Source: JAZIHH01 sp036678685
GTDB lineage: Bacteria; Bacillota; UBA4882; UBA10575
Assembly (NCBI GenBank): GCA_036678685.1
Contig: JAZIHH010000020.1
Coordinates: 682,001 to 746,000, forward strand
Direction of reading: 5' to 3'
Length of the DNA: 64,000 bases
Positions 8,626 to 17,054 of the stretch are shown in pieces (position 1 is the stretch's first letter; each line of letters starts with the position of its first letter). The translations under genes were made by a program, and so were the position numbers. The notes beneath the pieces are model-generated. The model did no database searches, was not told where the DNA came from, and saw only the letters and a program-made list of their open reading frames with translations.

Positions 8626-9468
8626 ATGAAGGTTCTTATTATTGGCAGCGGCCGGGTGGGCACGGCCTTCGGCTATCTTTTAAAAAAAAGCGGTTTTAAG
8701 ATTCTAGGGGTCTATAACCGTCGCGAGGAAACCGGCCGGCGGGCGCTGGAGAAGATCGGCGAGGGCACTATTTATAACCGAAAAACCTTACTCGCCGCGG
8801 TCCCGGAAGCGGACTTGATCCTTATTACCACTCCTGACGGGGCGATCAGGGAAACGGCGGAACTGATCGCCGGCGGCGGTCCGCGCGGCAATGCGTATCT
8901 CATGCATATGAGCGGATTGCTTGATTCCGGTGTTTTAAAGGTGGAGGGATGGGAGGGGGGAGTTTTTTCCTTCCATCCCCTGCAGGCGGTTGCCGGTTTT
9001 CAAGAAGGAATTCAACTGCTGCCGGAAGCCCTTTATACGATCGAAGGCAATGAAAAGGGGGAAAGTTTTGCCCGGGAGTTGGCCCGGCGCATGGACCTGA
9101 AGTTCCTGGTGATCAAGAAGGAACACAAACCCCTTTATCATGCCGCCGCGGTTATTGCCTCCAATTATCTGGTCACCCTGGTGAATGCAAGTTTTCAGCT
9201 GTTAAAAAAGGCCGGAATGGACCACAAAGAGGTGAGGGAGGGGATTATCCGCTTGGTGGAGGGAACGTTGCGGAATCTTCAGGATTTACCCCCCGCCGCC
9301 GCCTTGACCGGGCCGGTGGCCAGAGGCGACCTTGGCACCCTCCGTAAACACCGGGAGGCTTTGGCGAAATTCGCCCCCGGATTCCTGGAATTATACCGGC
9401 TTTTAGGCCGGTATACGGCGGAGATGGTTGACAACGAAGAAGTGAAAAATTTTTTCCTGGCGGATTAA
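8626..9468 (+). CDS. Rossmann-fold DUF2520 protein
   Basis: This 280 aa protein has an N-terminal NAD(P)-binding motif (IIGSGRVGTAFG, residues 5-16), then a DUF2520-like C-terminal helical domain with FHPLQA near residue 117 and a conserved HAAAVIASN near residue 168. The layout resembles ketopantoate reductase and 6-phosphogluconate-dehydrogenase-like enzymes, so it is probably an NADP-dependent reductase of unknown substrate. In other Clostridia such genes can sit near pantothenate genes, but no such neighbour is visible here. It starts with ATG behind GGGAGGAG and is convergent with the transglycosylase gene. Confidence 0.78.
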   Translation: MKVLIIGSGRVGTAFGYLLKKSGFKILGVYNRREETGRRALEKIGEGTIYNRKTLLAAVPEADLILITTPDGAIRETAELIAGGGPRGNAYLMHMSGLLDSGVLKVEGWEGGVFSFHPLQAVAGFQEGIQLLPEALYTIEGNEKGESFARELARRMDLKFLVIKKEHKPLYHAAAVIASNYLVTLVNASFQLLKKAGMDHKEVREGIIRLVEGTLRNLQDLPPAAALTGPVARGDLGTLRKHREALAKFAPGFLELYRLLGRYTAEMVDNEEVKNFFLAD

Positions 9469-9497
9469 TTTTCAGCCCCACCGGGTCCGGGCCATAA

Positions 9498-10208
9498 TTA
9501 TTTTTCATGCCCGCATATTTGTTCCAACCGGCTATAGCATTTCTCGACGCGCGTCAAAAATTTTTTTGTTTCGCTGAAGGGGGGAATTCCCCGGGAGGCG
9601 CGGATTCTTCCCGGACCGGTGTTATAAGCGGCCAAGGCCAGCTGTAAATCCCCAAATTCTTCGACCATCATGGCCAAATACCGGGTGCCGGCGGCAATGT
9701 TCTGATAAATATCAAAAGGGTCGCTTACCTCCAGCATTCTTGCCGTCCCCGGCATAAGCTGCATCAGTCCTTTGGCTCCTTTGGGGCTGACCGCACGGGG
9801 GGAAAAACATGACTCCGCTTCGACGAGGGCCACCGTCAAAAGGGGATCCAAGTTATAAAGTTGCGCGTAATAAAGCAAGGCATAACTAATGGCCACCAAG
9901 TCTTCCGGTTTCAACCGCGGTTGCGTCCGGAGCATGTAAGACTGCAAATTTTTCGCCTGTTGAAAAACCTCCTTTACCCCTGCGACCTTGTCTTGGAGTT
10001 CGTCCATGGATTCCCCAATCTTCTCCACCGTTTTTTGCACCTTGTCCAGGTCAATTTTTGTTTCCTGGAGCATCTCTTCCAAAATATTAATTTCCTTGGA
10101 CAACCCGGTAATTTTACTCTCGATGGTGATCTGGAAATAAAGGAAAACCGCGGCAAGCAAAAGGATGAGGAGATAGAAGAAGACCGATTCCGCTTTATTG
10201 CCGGTCAA
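9498..10208 (-). CDS. membrane-anchored lytic transglycosylase (SLT domain)
   Basis: This 236 aa protein cleaves peptidoglycan glycan strands. It has one N-terminal membrane helix (about residues 9-26), a coiled coil (residues 30-85, heptads rich in Leu, Ile, Glu and Lys), and an SLT domain. The catalytic Glu is in ALVEAESCF, followed by SPKGAKGLMQLMPGTA and AAYNTGPGRI, as in MltE/Slt enzymes. The start is TTG at 10208, supported by AAGGAGG about 8 bases upstream. A coiled-coil spacer between membrane and catalytic domain would let it reach the wall. Confidence 0.87.
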   Translation of the reverse strand: MTGNKAESVFFYLLILLLAAVFLYFQITIESKITGLSKEINILEEMLQETKIDLDKVQKTVEKIGESMDELQDKVAGVKEVFQQAKNLQSYMLRTQPRLKPEDLVAISYALLYYAQLYNLDPLLTVALVEAESCFSPRAVSPKGAKGLMQLMPGTARMLEVSDPFDIYQNIAAGTRYLAMMVEEFGDLQLALAAYNTGPGRIRASRGIPPFSETKKFLTRVEKCYSRLEQICGHEK

Positions 10209-10315
10209 CAGTACAGCCTCCTTTTTTGCTGTTTTTCTTCAACCACCATGAAATTTCCGGTGAAAACACGGACTTAACATTATATGAAGTAGATTGGAAT
10301 AAATTCATTAAAAAG

Positions 10316-10352
10316 AACAAAAAAAGCCACTTACCTGCGGAGGGTAAGTGGC
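10316..10352 (-). terminator. intrinsic terminator after the M3 peptidase gene
   Basis: A perfect 10 bp stem (GCCACTTACC/GGTAAGTGGC) with a 7-base loop is followed by seven T on the minus strand. It lies about 90 bases past the stop of the peptidase gene. Confidence 0.87.
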
Positions 10353-10444
10353 GCAAAATTTAAAAACGCAAAACTTTAAGGAAGGGGGCTTGCCGGTTTT
10401 TGTCGGATTAAGCCGGGGTTTTAAAGGTTCCTTTTACGGATCCT

Positions 10445-12142
10445 TTATAAATTGCCATCATCGATCCGGGCCAGCCATTGTTTAACCGGATCGATAATCG
10501 CCTCAATACACCCTTCCGTAAACGGATTATTCAAATTGGCCAGCGCGATCAATTCCAAAAAGGATTTGCTGCCGCCGGCCTGGCAAAGGGTTAAATAGTC
10601 CTGCCAGGCCTCTTCCCGGTTGGTCGCGGCCTTGCTCCAGAACTGGAGGGCGCAGACCTGAGCCAGGGTATAGTCAATATAGTAAAAGGGAACCGTAAAA
10701 ATATGACTCTGCCGGAACCAGTATCCTCCCTGGTTTAAAAAGTCGTTGTCGTCATAATCACGGTAAAAGAGGTACTCCCGTTCGATTTCCCGCCAGGCCT
10801 GTTTCCGTTCTTCCGGCGTCGCCTCCGGATGTTCGTAGACCCAGTGCTGAAAGTGATCAACAGTGGCGCCGTAGGGGATAAAGAGTAAGGCGCTGCTCAA
10901 GTGGGCAAATTTATATTTAAGCTCGTCTTCGTGGAAGAACAGGTGCATCCACGGCCAGGTGAAAAACTCCATGCTCATCGAGGAGATCTCGCAGGCTTCC
11001 ATGGTAGGGCAGAGATACTCCGGAAGCTTCTGGTCTTTACTGCAGTAGAATTGAAAGGCGTGCCCCACTTCGTGGGTGAGCACGTCAATGTCGCCGGAGG
11101 TACCGTTGAAATTGGAAAAGATGAACGGCGACTGGTACTTGCTGATATAGGTGGCATATCCGCCGCCGGCTTTCCCTTTTTTGGCGACCAGGTCCAATAA
11201 GTTTTTCTCCACCATGAAAGTGAAAAACTCGCCGGTTTCCGGGGACAGTTCCTGGTACATCTTGATGGCGTTGTTAATGATCCATTCCGGATCCCCCTTG
11301 GGCACGGCATTACCCGTGGGAAAGGTCAGCGGTTCATCGTAATATTTAAGGGCGTCCACTTTTAACCTTTGGGCCTGCCTTTTTCTTAATTCGGCGGCCA
11401 GGGGGACGATGGCTTTCCGGATCTGTCTCCGGTAGCCGGCCACCATGGCCGCATCATAATCTGTTCTGCCTAGCCGGGCATAAGCGAGTTCCACAAAGTT
11501 TTTAAACCCCAATTTTTTCGCAGCCCGGTCGCGGACCTTGACCAATTGATCATAAATCTCGTTAAACTGCTCTTCGTTGCCGGCGAAAAAACCGGCCACC
11601 GCTTCCTGGGCTTTTTTCCGTCTTGCACGCTCTTTGACTTCAGTAAAGGGGATCATCTGGGAAAGGTTTCTTTCTTCCCCTTCAAACATAATCCTGGCGG
11701 AAGCGCAGAGTTTTGTGTATTGGCTGGCCAGTTTGTTTTCGGTCTGTAAATCCCCGATAATTTCCGGGGCAAAGGTCTTGAGTTGCGCCTCGGCGAGCCG
11801 GAACAATTGTTTACCCCATTTTTCTTCCAGCCCGGGACGGTATTTTGAGTTGACCAGCGCCTGGTAATACTGGTAGATCAGGCCTTCGTACACCGGGGTG
11901 GCCTCGTCAAAAAAGTTATTTTCCTCATCATAATAGGGGTCACGGGTGTCAAGGGAATGCCTGATCCGGGCCAGGGAGGCCATGGATTCGAACTCCTGGC
12001 GCAGGTTATTAAGTTGATTTATGATCGCATCCTGGGCGGTAAAAGAGTCCGCCTGGTTAAACCGATGTAACAATTCGTTAAATTCGCTTTCTAATTTTTT
12101 AAGGTCCGGGCGCTGGTAATGGTAATCTTTAAAAGTGTTCAT
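10445..12142 (-). CDS. M3 family oligoendopeptidase
   Basis: This 565 aa cytoplasmic zinc peptidase degrades short peptides. The zinc site HEVGH is near residue 350, and the third ligand Glu lies in EACEISSMSMEF about 25 residues later. Length and layout fit the clostridial M3 oligoendopeptidase (PepF-like) group. The start is ATG at 12142 with an AGGAGG site 6 to 7 bases upstream. A TATAAT-like -10 (12236-12231 on the minus strand) with TTACGG 17 bases before it is a plausible promoter. It is monocistronic and has its own terminator. Confidence 0.9.
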   Translation of the reverse strand: MNTFKDYHYQRPDLKKLESEFNELLHRFNQADSFTAQDAIINQLNNLRQEFESMASLARIRHSLDTRDPYYDEENNFFDEATPVYEGLIYQYYQALVNSKYRPGLEEKWGKQLFRLAEAQLKTFAPEIIGDLQTENKLASQYTKLCASARIMFEGEERNLSQMIPFTEVKERARRKKAQEAVAGFFAGNEEQFNEIYDQLVKVRDRAAKKLGFKNFVELAYARLGRTDYDAAMVAGYRRQIRKAIVPLAAELRKRQAQRLKVDALKYYDEPLTFPTGNAVPKGDPEWIINNAIKMYQELSPETGEFFTFMVEKNLLDLVAKKGKAGGGYATYISKYQSPFIFSNFNGTSGDIDVLTHEVGHAFQFYCSKDQKLPEYLCPTMEACEISSMSMEFFTWPWMHLFFHEDELKYKFAHLSSALLFIPYGATVDHFQHWVYEHPEATPEERKQAWREIEREYLFYRDYDDNDFLNQGGYWFRQSHIFTVPFYYIDYTLAQVCALQFWSKAATNREEAWQDYLTLCQAGGSKSFLELIALANLNNPFTEGCIEAIIDPVKQWLARIDDGNL

Positions 12143-12275
12143 ACAACGTCCTCCTGTTCAAATAAATAAATATGACGATTCGTCGCCGGTTATACGCAAC
12201 AGTAACCAGAAGAGTTTTTTACCAGTTTCAATTATAACATATTTGGCCATAAACCGTAACCTTATAAAAGACCGT

Positions 12276-13163
12276 CTATAACCCACCCTTTATTACTTTT
12301 TCCAATTGCAAGATCCACCCCGCTCCCCTCCGGGTTCCGACAAACAAGTCATATGAGTCCGGTTTCCAACAAACGGCAATGATCTGGCTTTCGAAAACGT
12401 GCTGCCAAAGAATTTCCCCGGAAAGAAAGAGCAAATTTAACTCATCCGCATGACAGGCGGCGATAAGGCCTGAATGATGAAAAGCGATTGGTCCGCCCCC
12501 CAAGTCGCCCAAGAAAACAAATTTAAGGGGAGATTCTCTGGAGGCAAGCCATAATTTCCCGTTGGCCGCTGATAATACCAGACTTTTGTTATCAAAGCCC
12601 CAAGCCAGATCGAAAAAGGGGACATTTGCCTCCTTTTCATATATTCTTCCGGCGGTAACTTCGATAAAAGAACAGCCTCTCTCTTTACAAACACCGATAA
12701 ATTGTCCATCCCGGCTCCAAACGGCCTTATAAAGTTTATCGAAAAATTGTCTTTCGTAAATAATTTCTCCTGTAAACGACGACAATAAATAAACCTTGCC
12801 ATCAGAAGAGGCCGCCGCGATCAGATTAGTAAACGGCGACCAATCGACTCCTTCGACAGATTCTTTTGAAAGGTGTCCAAAGCGGGTGCATGGCTTACCT
12901 GTCAAGGTCCAGACCTGTACCGAACCATCCCAGGCCCCCGTTGCCAGAAAAGCTCCATCGGAAGACCAGGTTGCCCCATTGATCCCTGCCAAGTGTCCCT
13001 GAAAAGTTCTTATTTCTTTTGTTTCTACGTTGATAACCAGTAACGATTCCGGGCTATTTGCCTGGGAGCATGTCAAATAGACCCCGTCGGGAGACCAGCC
13101 GGGCCACCATAGATAGGGGGAATAATTTTCTATTATTTTTGTTTTCTTCACCATATTTGACAT
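12276..13163 (-). CDS. WD40-repeat propeller protein
   Basis: This 295 aa protein is built of WD40-like repeats. The clearest is GATWSSDGAFLATGAWDGSVQVW (described here by its ends GATWSS and SVQVW, about residues 66-88), and others recur roughly every 40 residues (GVDWSPFTNLIAAASSDG, AVWSRDGQF, AVCWKPDSYDLFVGTRRG), enough for about six or seven blades. There is no signal peptide or membrane helix, so it is probably cytoplasmic. It is not joined to a kinase, protease or other enzyme, and no neighbour is functionally linked. A consensus promoter lies 240 bases upstream. The specific role is unknown; a scaffold or stress-linked function is only a guess. Confidence 0.75.
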   Translation of the reverse strand: MSNMVKKTKIIENYSPYLWWPGWSPDGVYLTCSQANSPESLLVINVETKEIRTFQGHLAGINGATWSSDGAFLATGAWDGSVQVWTLTGKPCTRFGHLSKESVEGVDWSPFTNLIAAASSDGKVYLLSSFTGEIIYERQFFDKLYKAVWSRDGQFIGVCKERGCSFIEVTAGRIYEKEANVPFFDLAWGFDNKSLVLSAANGKLWLASRESPLKFVFLGDLGGGPIAFHHSGLIAACHADELNLLFLSGEILWQHVFESQIIAVCWKPDSYDLFVGTRRGAGWILQLEKVIKGGL

Positions 13164-13404
13164 CTTCCACTAATCAACAATAAAACTACAAGGATGTTTT
13201 TCGTCCGTAAATAAGAAGCAATACTTAGGATGCCCAATGGTGGAAGTTTTGTCACTGAGAACGCGGCTGATGAAGGCTTGGGGGAGAGCAAGAGGACGTT
13301 TTTTCCCAGGCAACATCTCCTCTATATATTGTAAACTCTTCCTTTTGCCAAGGTGGGGCTGGTGTTTTAGTAATTTGCATATTTTACCTCTTAAGCTATT
13401 AAGT

Positions 13405-13433
13405 ATTTTAACAAAGAATGTTAAAGCTGTCAA
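13405..13433 (-). promoter_or_regulatory. consensus sigma-A promoter for the WD40 gene
   Basis: On the minus strand TTGACA (13433-13428), a 17-base spacer and TAAAAT (13410-13405) form a near-perfect promoter. It implies an untranslated leader of about 235 bases before the WD40 start at 13163. Confidence 0.75.
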
Positions 13434-13450
13434 CTTATATAAATAAAAGG

Positions 13451-13634
13451 CAAAAAACCCAAATCATCCCGGGTTATCCCTGGTGTTGTTTTCTGCCCAA
13501 CAGTAATTTGAGGACAAACACCAAATGGACGAAGTCTCCTCTAACTTTCCTTGCCGTGGCGGGCTATTGATTTTTCCAAGGAAGTTAGATAAGATAATAC
13601 TGAATAACACAACCCCTCCCGGAGGGGCTTTCTT
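13451..13634 (+). promoter_or_regulatory. structured leader ahead of the MATE gene, ending in a terminator-like hairpin
   Basis: Several nested inverted repeats precede the MATE gene: AACCC/GGGTT, GGTGTT/AACACC, GAGGAC/GTC(T)CCTC, and a long one at 13541-13553 with 13577-13588 (CTAACTTTCCTTG against CAAGGAAGTTAG, one bulge). It closes with CCCCT/AGGGG (13613-13627) and CTTTCTT. This is the usual layout of a riboswitch or attenuator. I could not match it to a class I know (guanidine, TPP, SAM, FMN, lysine, preQ1 rejected by eye). Confidence 0.45.
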
Positions 13635-13722
13635 ATGCGGAAGATCGGAAAGAGAAGTGACGGCAACGCCGGTCGGATTTAAACAGGAATGGGGCAATGG
13701 GCGCCGAGGAGGTTCTGCTTGC

Positions 13723-15114
13723 GTGGCGGCATCGAAGAAACAACTCTTAACCGTTCTTTTCCGGGAACGTGGTTTTTACCGGCAGATGTTGAAAATAGCA
13801 CTTCCGGTTATGTTACAAAACTTAATCACCTCCTTTGTAAATATGATTGATACGGTAATGGTGGGGCGGCTGGGGGAAACGGAAATTGCCGCGGTCGGCA
13901 TTGCCAACCAGTATTTTTTTATCTTCCTCATGTTTATGCTGGGTTTGGGGGCCGGTTGCGGGGTTTTCATCGCCCAGTTCTGGGGCCAAGGGGACATCAG
14001 GAATATCCGGCGGGTTCTCGGGGTCGGATTATGGTCGGCAATCCTTTTTTCCTCTGTCTTCGTAGCCTTTGGTTACCCTTTCTCCGGCCGGATTATTGCC
14101 GTTTTCAATAAAGAGGCGGCCGTTATCGACCTGGGCCGCGGCTATCTGGAGATCGTCCTGGCCGGCTATGTTTTTACCGGCATCACCATTATTTATAATG
14201 TTTCTTTGCGCTCGATCGGAAATGCCCTTTTGCCGATGCTGATGAGCCTGGCGGCTCTGGTGTGTAATGTTTTCTTTAATTATATGTTCATCTTCGGTAA
14301 TTTTGGCGCCCCGGCGCTGGGGGTGCGAGGCGCCGCCCTCGCCACCTTGCTCGCCCGGGCGATTGAAACCGCGATAATCATACTTTACGTTTATAAGGAA
14401 AAAGGAATTCTCGCTGCTTCCCTGCGCGAGTTGACCGGTTTTAACTGGCCATATGTAAAAAAATCTTACGCCACCATCCTTCCGGTCATCCTCAACGATA
14501 TTTGTTGGGGGTCGGCCAGCCTGGTTTATGCGGTGGTTTACGGCCGGATGGGTACACAGGCGGTAGCGGCGATACAGATTGTCAACACCGTCACCAATCT
14601 TTTCCTCATCTTCATTTTCGGCATGTCCAACGCGGCGGCGGTTATGATCGGCAATGCGGTTGGCGCGGGCAAGATAAAACAGGGGAGGTTGTATGCTGCG
14701 CGGTTCGTTGTCTTATCAATAATAGCCGGGGTTCTCCTGGGGATCCTGCTTGCCGTCTGCGCCCCTTATATTCTCTCCTTCTTCAATGTCTCCAGTAAAG
14801 TTCAGCATGACGCCAGGATTATTCTTAATATGGCGGCCGCTGTTTTTGTCGTCAGGCTTCTTAACAACACCGTCATTGTCGGGATTTTACGCGGGGGCGG
14901 GGATGCGCGTTTTGCCTTCGTGGCCGAAGGAATAACCATGTGGTTGATCGGTGTTCCGTTGACGGTCATCAGTGCGTTGGTGTTCAAACTTCCGGTGCAT
15001 CTGGTCTACGCTGCCGGATTAATGGAAGAGATCGTCAAGAGCATCTTTGTCTTGCTCCGCTTGGCCTCCGGACGGTGGGTCAAAAATGTTACCCATGGTT
15101 TGAAGACTGTTTAA
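13723..15114 (+). CDS. MATE family efflux transporter
   Basis: This is a 463 aa inner-membrane exporter of the NorM/DinF superfamily with about twelve hydrophobic helices and an internal repeat of two six-helix halves. Family stretches include MLKIALPVMLQNLI near the start, VNMIDTVMVGRLGE and later RSIGNALLPML. I chose GTG at 13723, which follows GAGGAGG by about 10 bases and gives the normal family length. The frame stays open to 13525, but that region overlaps the structured leader and is not family-like. The substrate is unknown; drugs, metabolites or organic cations exchanged for Na+ or H+ are typical. Confidence 0.87.
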   Translation: MAASKKQLLTVLFRERGFYRQMLKIALPVMLQNLITSFVNMIDTVMVGRLGETEIAAVGIANQYFFIFLMFMLGLGAGCGVFIAQFWGQGDIRNIRRVLGVGLWSAILFSSVFVAFGYPFSGRIIAVFNKEAAVIDLGRGYLEIVLAGYVFTGITIIYNVSLRSIGNALLPMLMSLAALVCNVFFNYMFIFGNFGAPALGVRGAALATLLARAIETAIIILYVYKEKGILAASLRELTGFNWPYVKKSYATILPVILNDICWGSASLVYAVVYGRMGTQAVAAIQIVNTVTNLFLIFIFGMSNAAAVMIGNAVGAGKIKQGRLYAARFVVLSIIAGVLLGILLAVCAPYILSFFNVSSKVQHDARIILNMAAAVFVVRLLNNTVIVGILRGGGDARFAFVAEGITMWLIGVPLTVISALVFKLPVHLVYAAGLMEEIVKSIFVLLRLASGRWVKNVTHGLKTV

Positions 15115-15187
15115 CGCGGTTACCATAAAACTGCCAACGGCGATGACAATAAGAGAAGAGAAGAGAAGGATGAAGGGGGAATAATTA

Positions 15188-15754
15188 ATGGAGAAAAAAA
15201 TCAGCCGGGAGGAGGCATTACGCCTGCTGCAAGAGTATGTCCAGGACGAAAATTTACTCCGGCATGCTTTGGCCGTCGAAGGAGTAATGCGGCACTTTGC
15301 CGCCCTTTTTGGCGAGGATGTGGAGAAATGGGGAATCATCGGTCTAATCCATGATTTGGACTATGAACGTTACCCGGAGGAACATTGTCAAAAAGTCAAG
15401 GAGATACTAACGGCCATGGGCTGGCCCGAGGATTATATCCGTGCGGTGCAAAGCCACGGCTGGGGGTTATGCTCGGAGGTGGAACCGGTGCACCGTATGG
15501 AAAAAGTCCTTTACACCATCGATGAATTGACCGGGCTGATTTATGCCGCCGCCCTGGTCAGGCCAAGCAAAAGTCTTTTGGACCTGGAAGTTAAATCAGT
15601 AAAGAAAAAATGGAAGGATAAATCCTTTGCCGCCGGCGTCAACCGGGAAATTATCAACAAAGGCGCCGAGATGCTGGGGATGGAATTGAATGAGGTGATA
15701 AAAGAAACCATCGCCGGTATGCGGCAGGTGGCGGCGGAAATCGGTCTTGCTTGA
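15188..15754 (+). CDS. HD-domain hydrolase
   Basis: This 188 aa protein has the HD phosphohydrolase fold: a first His in RHALAVEGVM (near residue 26), the paired HD in GLIHDLDYERYPEEH (near residue 54), VQSHGWG (near residue 89) and a closing Asp in TIDELTGL. It therefore probably binds one or two divalent metals. The order matches the HDIG-related cytoplasmic hydrolases common in Clostridia; the natural substrate, perhaps a nucleotide, is not known. ATG follows a GGGGGA ribosome site. It lies 73 bases after the MATE gene on the same strand. Confidence 0.82.
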   Translation: MEKKISREEALRLLQEYVQDENLLRHALAVEGVMRHFAALFGEDVEKWGIIGLIHDLDYERYPEEHCQKVKEILTAMGWPEDYIRAVQSHGWGLCSEVEPVHRMEKVLYTIDELTGLIYAAALVRPSKSLLDLEVKSVKKKWKDKSFAAGVNREIINKGAEMLGMELNEVIKETIAGMRQVAAEIGLA

Positions 15755-15785
15755 TTCTTCGGCCTGGCCGGTTCTTTTTTAAGGC

Positions 15786-15834
15786 TTGACAAAAAGGAAA
15801 GTGTTCTCTATAATTAATAATAGTTATCATTATC
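15786..15834 (+). promoter_or_regulatory. perR promoter with overlapping Fur-family operator
   Basis: TTGACA (15786-15791), a 17-base spacer and TATAAT (15809-15814) form a perfect consensus promoter. At 15816-15834, across the start site, lies a 19-base sequence ending TTATCATTATC that matches the classic Fur box at 15 of 19 positions. This position suits autorepression by the encoded regulator. Whether PerR, Fur or Zur binds is not shown. Confidence 0.72.
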
Positions 15835-15880
15835 AATTCAGGCCGGTTGTTCTCAATTCATCCAGAGGAGTGAAGGTTTT

Positions 15881-16285
15881 TTGGCCTCACAAAAACTGTC
15901 CATGACCCGTCAGCGCCGGGTAATCTTGGAGGAACTGCAAAAGGTTACGACCCATCCTACCGCGGATCAGGTTTATGCCATGGTCCAGAAGAGAATACCC
16001 CGGATCAGTCTGGCCACTGTTTACCGGAACCTGGATCTCATGGCGCAGGCCGGTTTAATCAGTAAGCTGGAGAGCGCCGGTTCCCGGATGCGGTTTGACG
16101 GTAATCCGGCCAATCATTATCATATAAGGTGTATTCGTTGTTACCGGGTGGATGATTTACCAGCAGGAACGGTCATGGTCACAGAAGAGGGGGTGGAAAA
16201 GAAAACGGGATACCGGGTCATCGGGCATCAACTGGAGTATAATGGGATCTGCCCGGCTTGCCGGGAGCAAAAGGGAAAGAATTGA
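15881..16285 (+). CDS. perR: Fur family regulator, PerR-like
   Basis: This 134 aa metal-dependent repressor has an N-terminal winged helix (LSMTRQRRVILEEL, then ISLATVYRNLDLM near residues 47-60) and a dimerisation domain. Candidate regulatory ligands match PerR: His in THPTADQVY, Asp in RFDGN, HYH, and Asp in RVDD. Structural zinc Cys pairs are CIRC and CPAC. The Asp in RFD (rather than Glu) favours a peroxide sensor. The start is TTG at 15881, after a GAGGAGTGA site. It is followed directly by rubrerythrin and a ZIP transporter, a coherent peroxide and metal group. Confidence 0.82.
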   Translation: MASQKLSMTRQRRVILEELQKVTTHPTADQVYAMVQKRIPRISLATVYRNLDLMAQAGLISKLESAGSRMRFDGNPANHYHIRCIRCYRVDDLPAGTVMVTEEGVEKKTGYRVIGHQLEYNGICPACREQKGKN

Positions 16286-16361
16286 AAATAAACATGGAGT
16301 CAAGTTAATTAAAATAGGGATTAAAATATTAAACATATTATAAAGAAAGGGGTATTTAAGG

Positions 16362-16934
16362 ATGTCGCTTAAAGGAACCCGGACGGAAAAAAACATTTTA
16401 ACGGCCTTTGCCGGGGAGGCGCAGGCCAGAAACAGGTATACCTACTACGCGAGTACGGCGCGGAAAGAGGGTTATGTGCAGATTGCCGATATCTTCGAGG
16501 AGACGGCCAACCAGGAGAAAGAACACGCCAAGCGGCTTTTTAAACTCCTGGAAGGCGGAGAGGTCGAGATTACCGCCGCTTTTCCCGCCGGCGTCATCGG
16601 AACAACCGCGGAAAATCTGAAAGCGGCGGCCATGGGTGAAAATTATGAATGGACCGATATGTACCCGACTTTTGCTAAAGTAGCGCGTGAAGAAGGTTTT
16701 CCGGAGATCGCCGATATTTTTGAGGCGATTGCGGTGGCGGAAAAACAGCATGAGAAAAGGTTCAAGGCCCTCCAGGCCAACGTGGAGGCGGGGAAAGTCT
16801 TCAAAAAGGACCAGGTCGTCATTTGGCGCTGCCGTAATTGCGGTTACCTCCATGAGGGAGAGGAAGCGCCGGAGCTTTGCCCGGCCTGTGCCCATCCGCA
16901 GGCCCATTTTGAGTTGTTGGCTGAAAACTGGTAG
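16362..16934 (+). CDS. rbr: rubrerythrin
   Basis: This 190 aa peroxidase reduces hydrogen peroxide in anaerobes. The N-terminal ferritin-like domain holds the diiron ligands in AGEAQARNRYTYYA, ETANQEKEHAKRL, TFAKVAREEGF and AVAEKQHEKRF. The C-terminal rubredoxin domain has CRNCGYLHEG and CPACAHPQAHF for one iron. Both domains are complete. ATG has an AAAGGGGT site upstream. It lies 76 bases after the PerR-like gene and ends in a strong terminator, so PerR control is likely but inferred. Confidence 0.93.
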   Translation: MSLKGTRTEKNILTAFAGEAQARNRYTYYASTARKEGYVQIADIFEETANQEKEHAKRLFKLLEGGEVEITAAFPAGVIGTTAENLKAAAMGENYEWTDMYPTFAKVAREEGFPEIADIFEAIAVAEKQHEKRFKALQANVEAGKVFKKDQVVIWRCRNCGYLHEGEEAPELCPACAHPQAHFELLAENW

Positions 16935-16963
16935 ACTTCTTTATCCCTTAAAACATGTAACCG

Positions 16964-17011
16964 GCATTGAAGGTTTCCTCTCCGGGAAATCTTCAATGCT
17001 TGTCTTTTTTT
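16964..17011 (+). terminator. intrinsic terminator after rubrerythrin
   Basis: A stem of about 14 bp (GCATTGAAG-TTTC against GAAA-CTTCAATGC, with one G-T pair) is followed by TTGTCTTTTTTT. It separates rubrerythrin from the ZIP gene. Confidence 0.85.
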
Positions 17012-17054
17012 ACGAATTTCCTCAGTAAAGTACCACGGAGAAAGGAAAAGGACC

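Noticed and set aside
13170..13433. 87 aa ORF upstream of the WD40 gene
   Set aside because: Its first TTG is the -35 box of a consensus promoter on the same strand, so the codon would not be in the transcript. The product has no family-like sequence.
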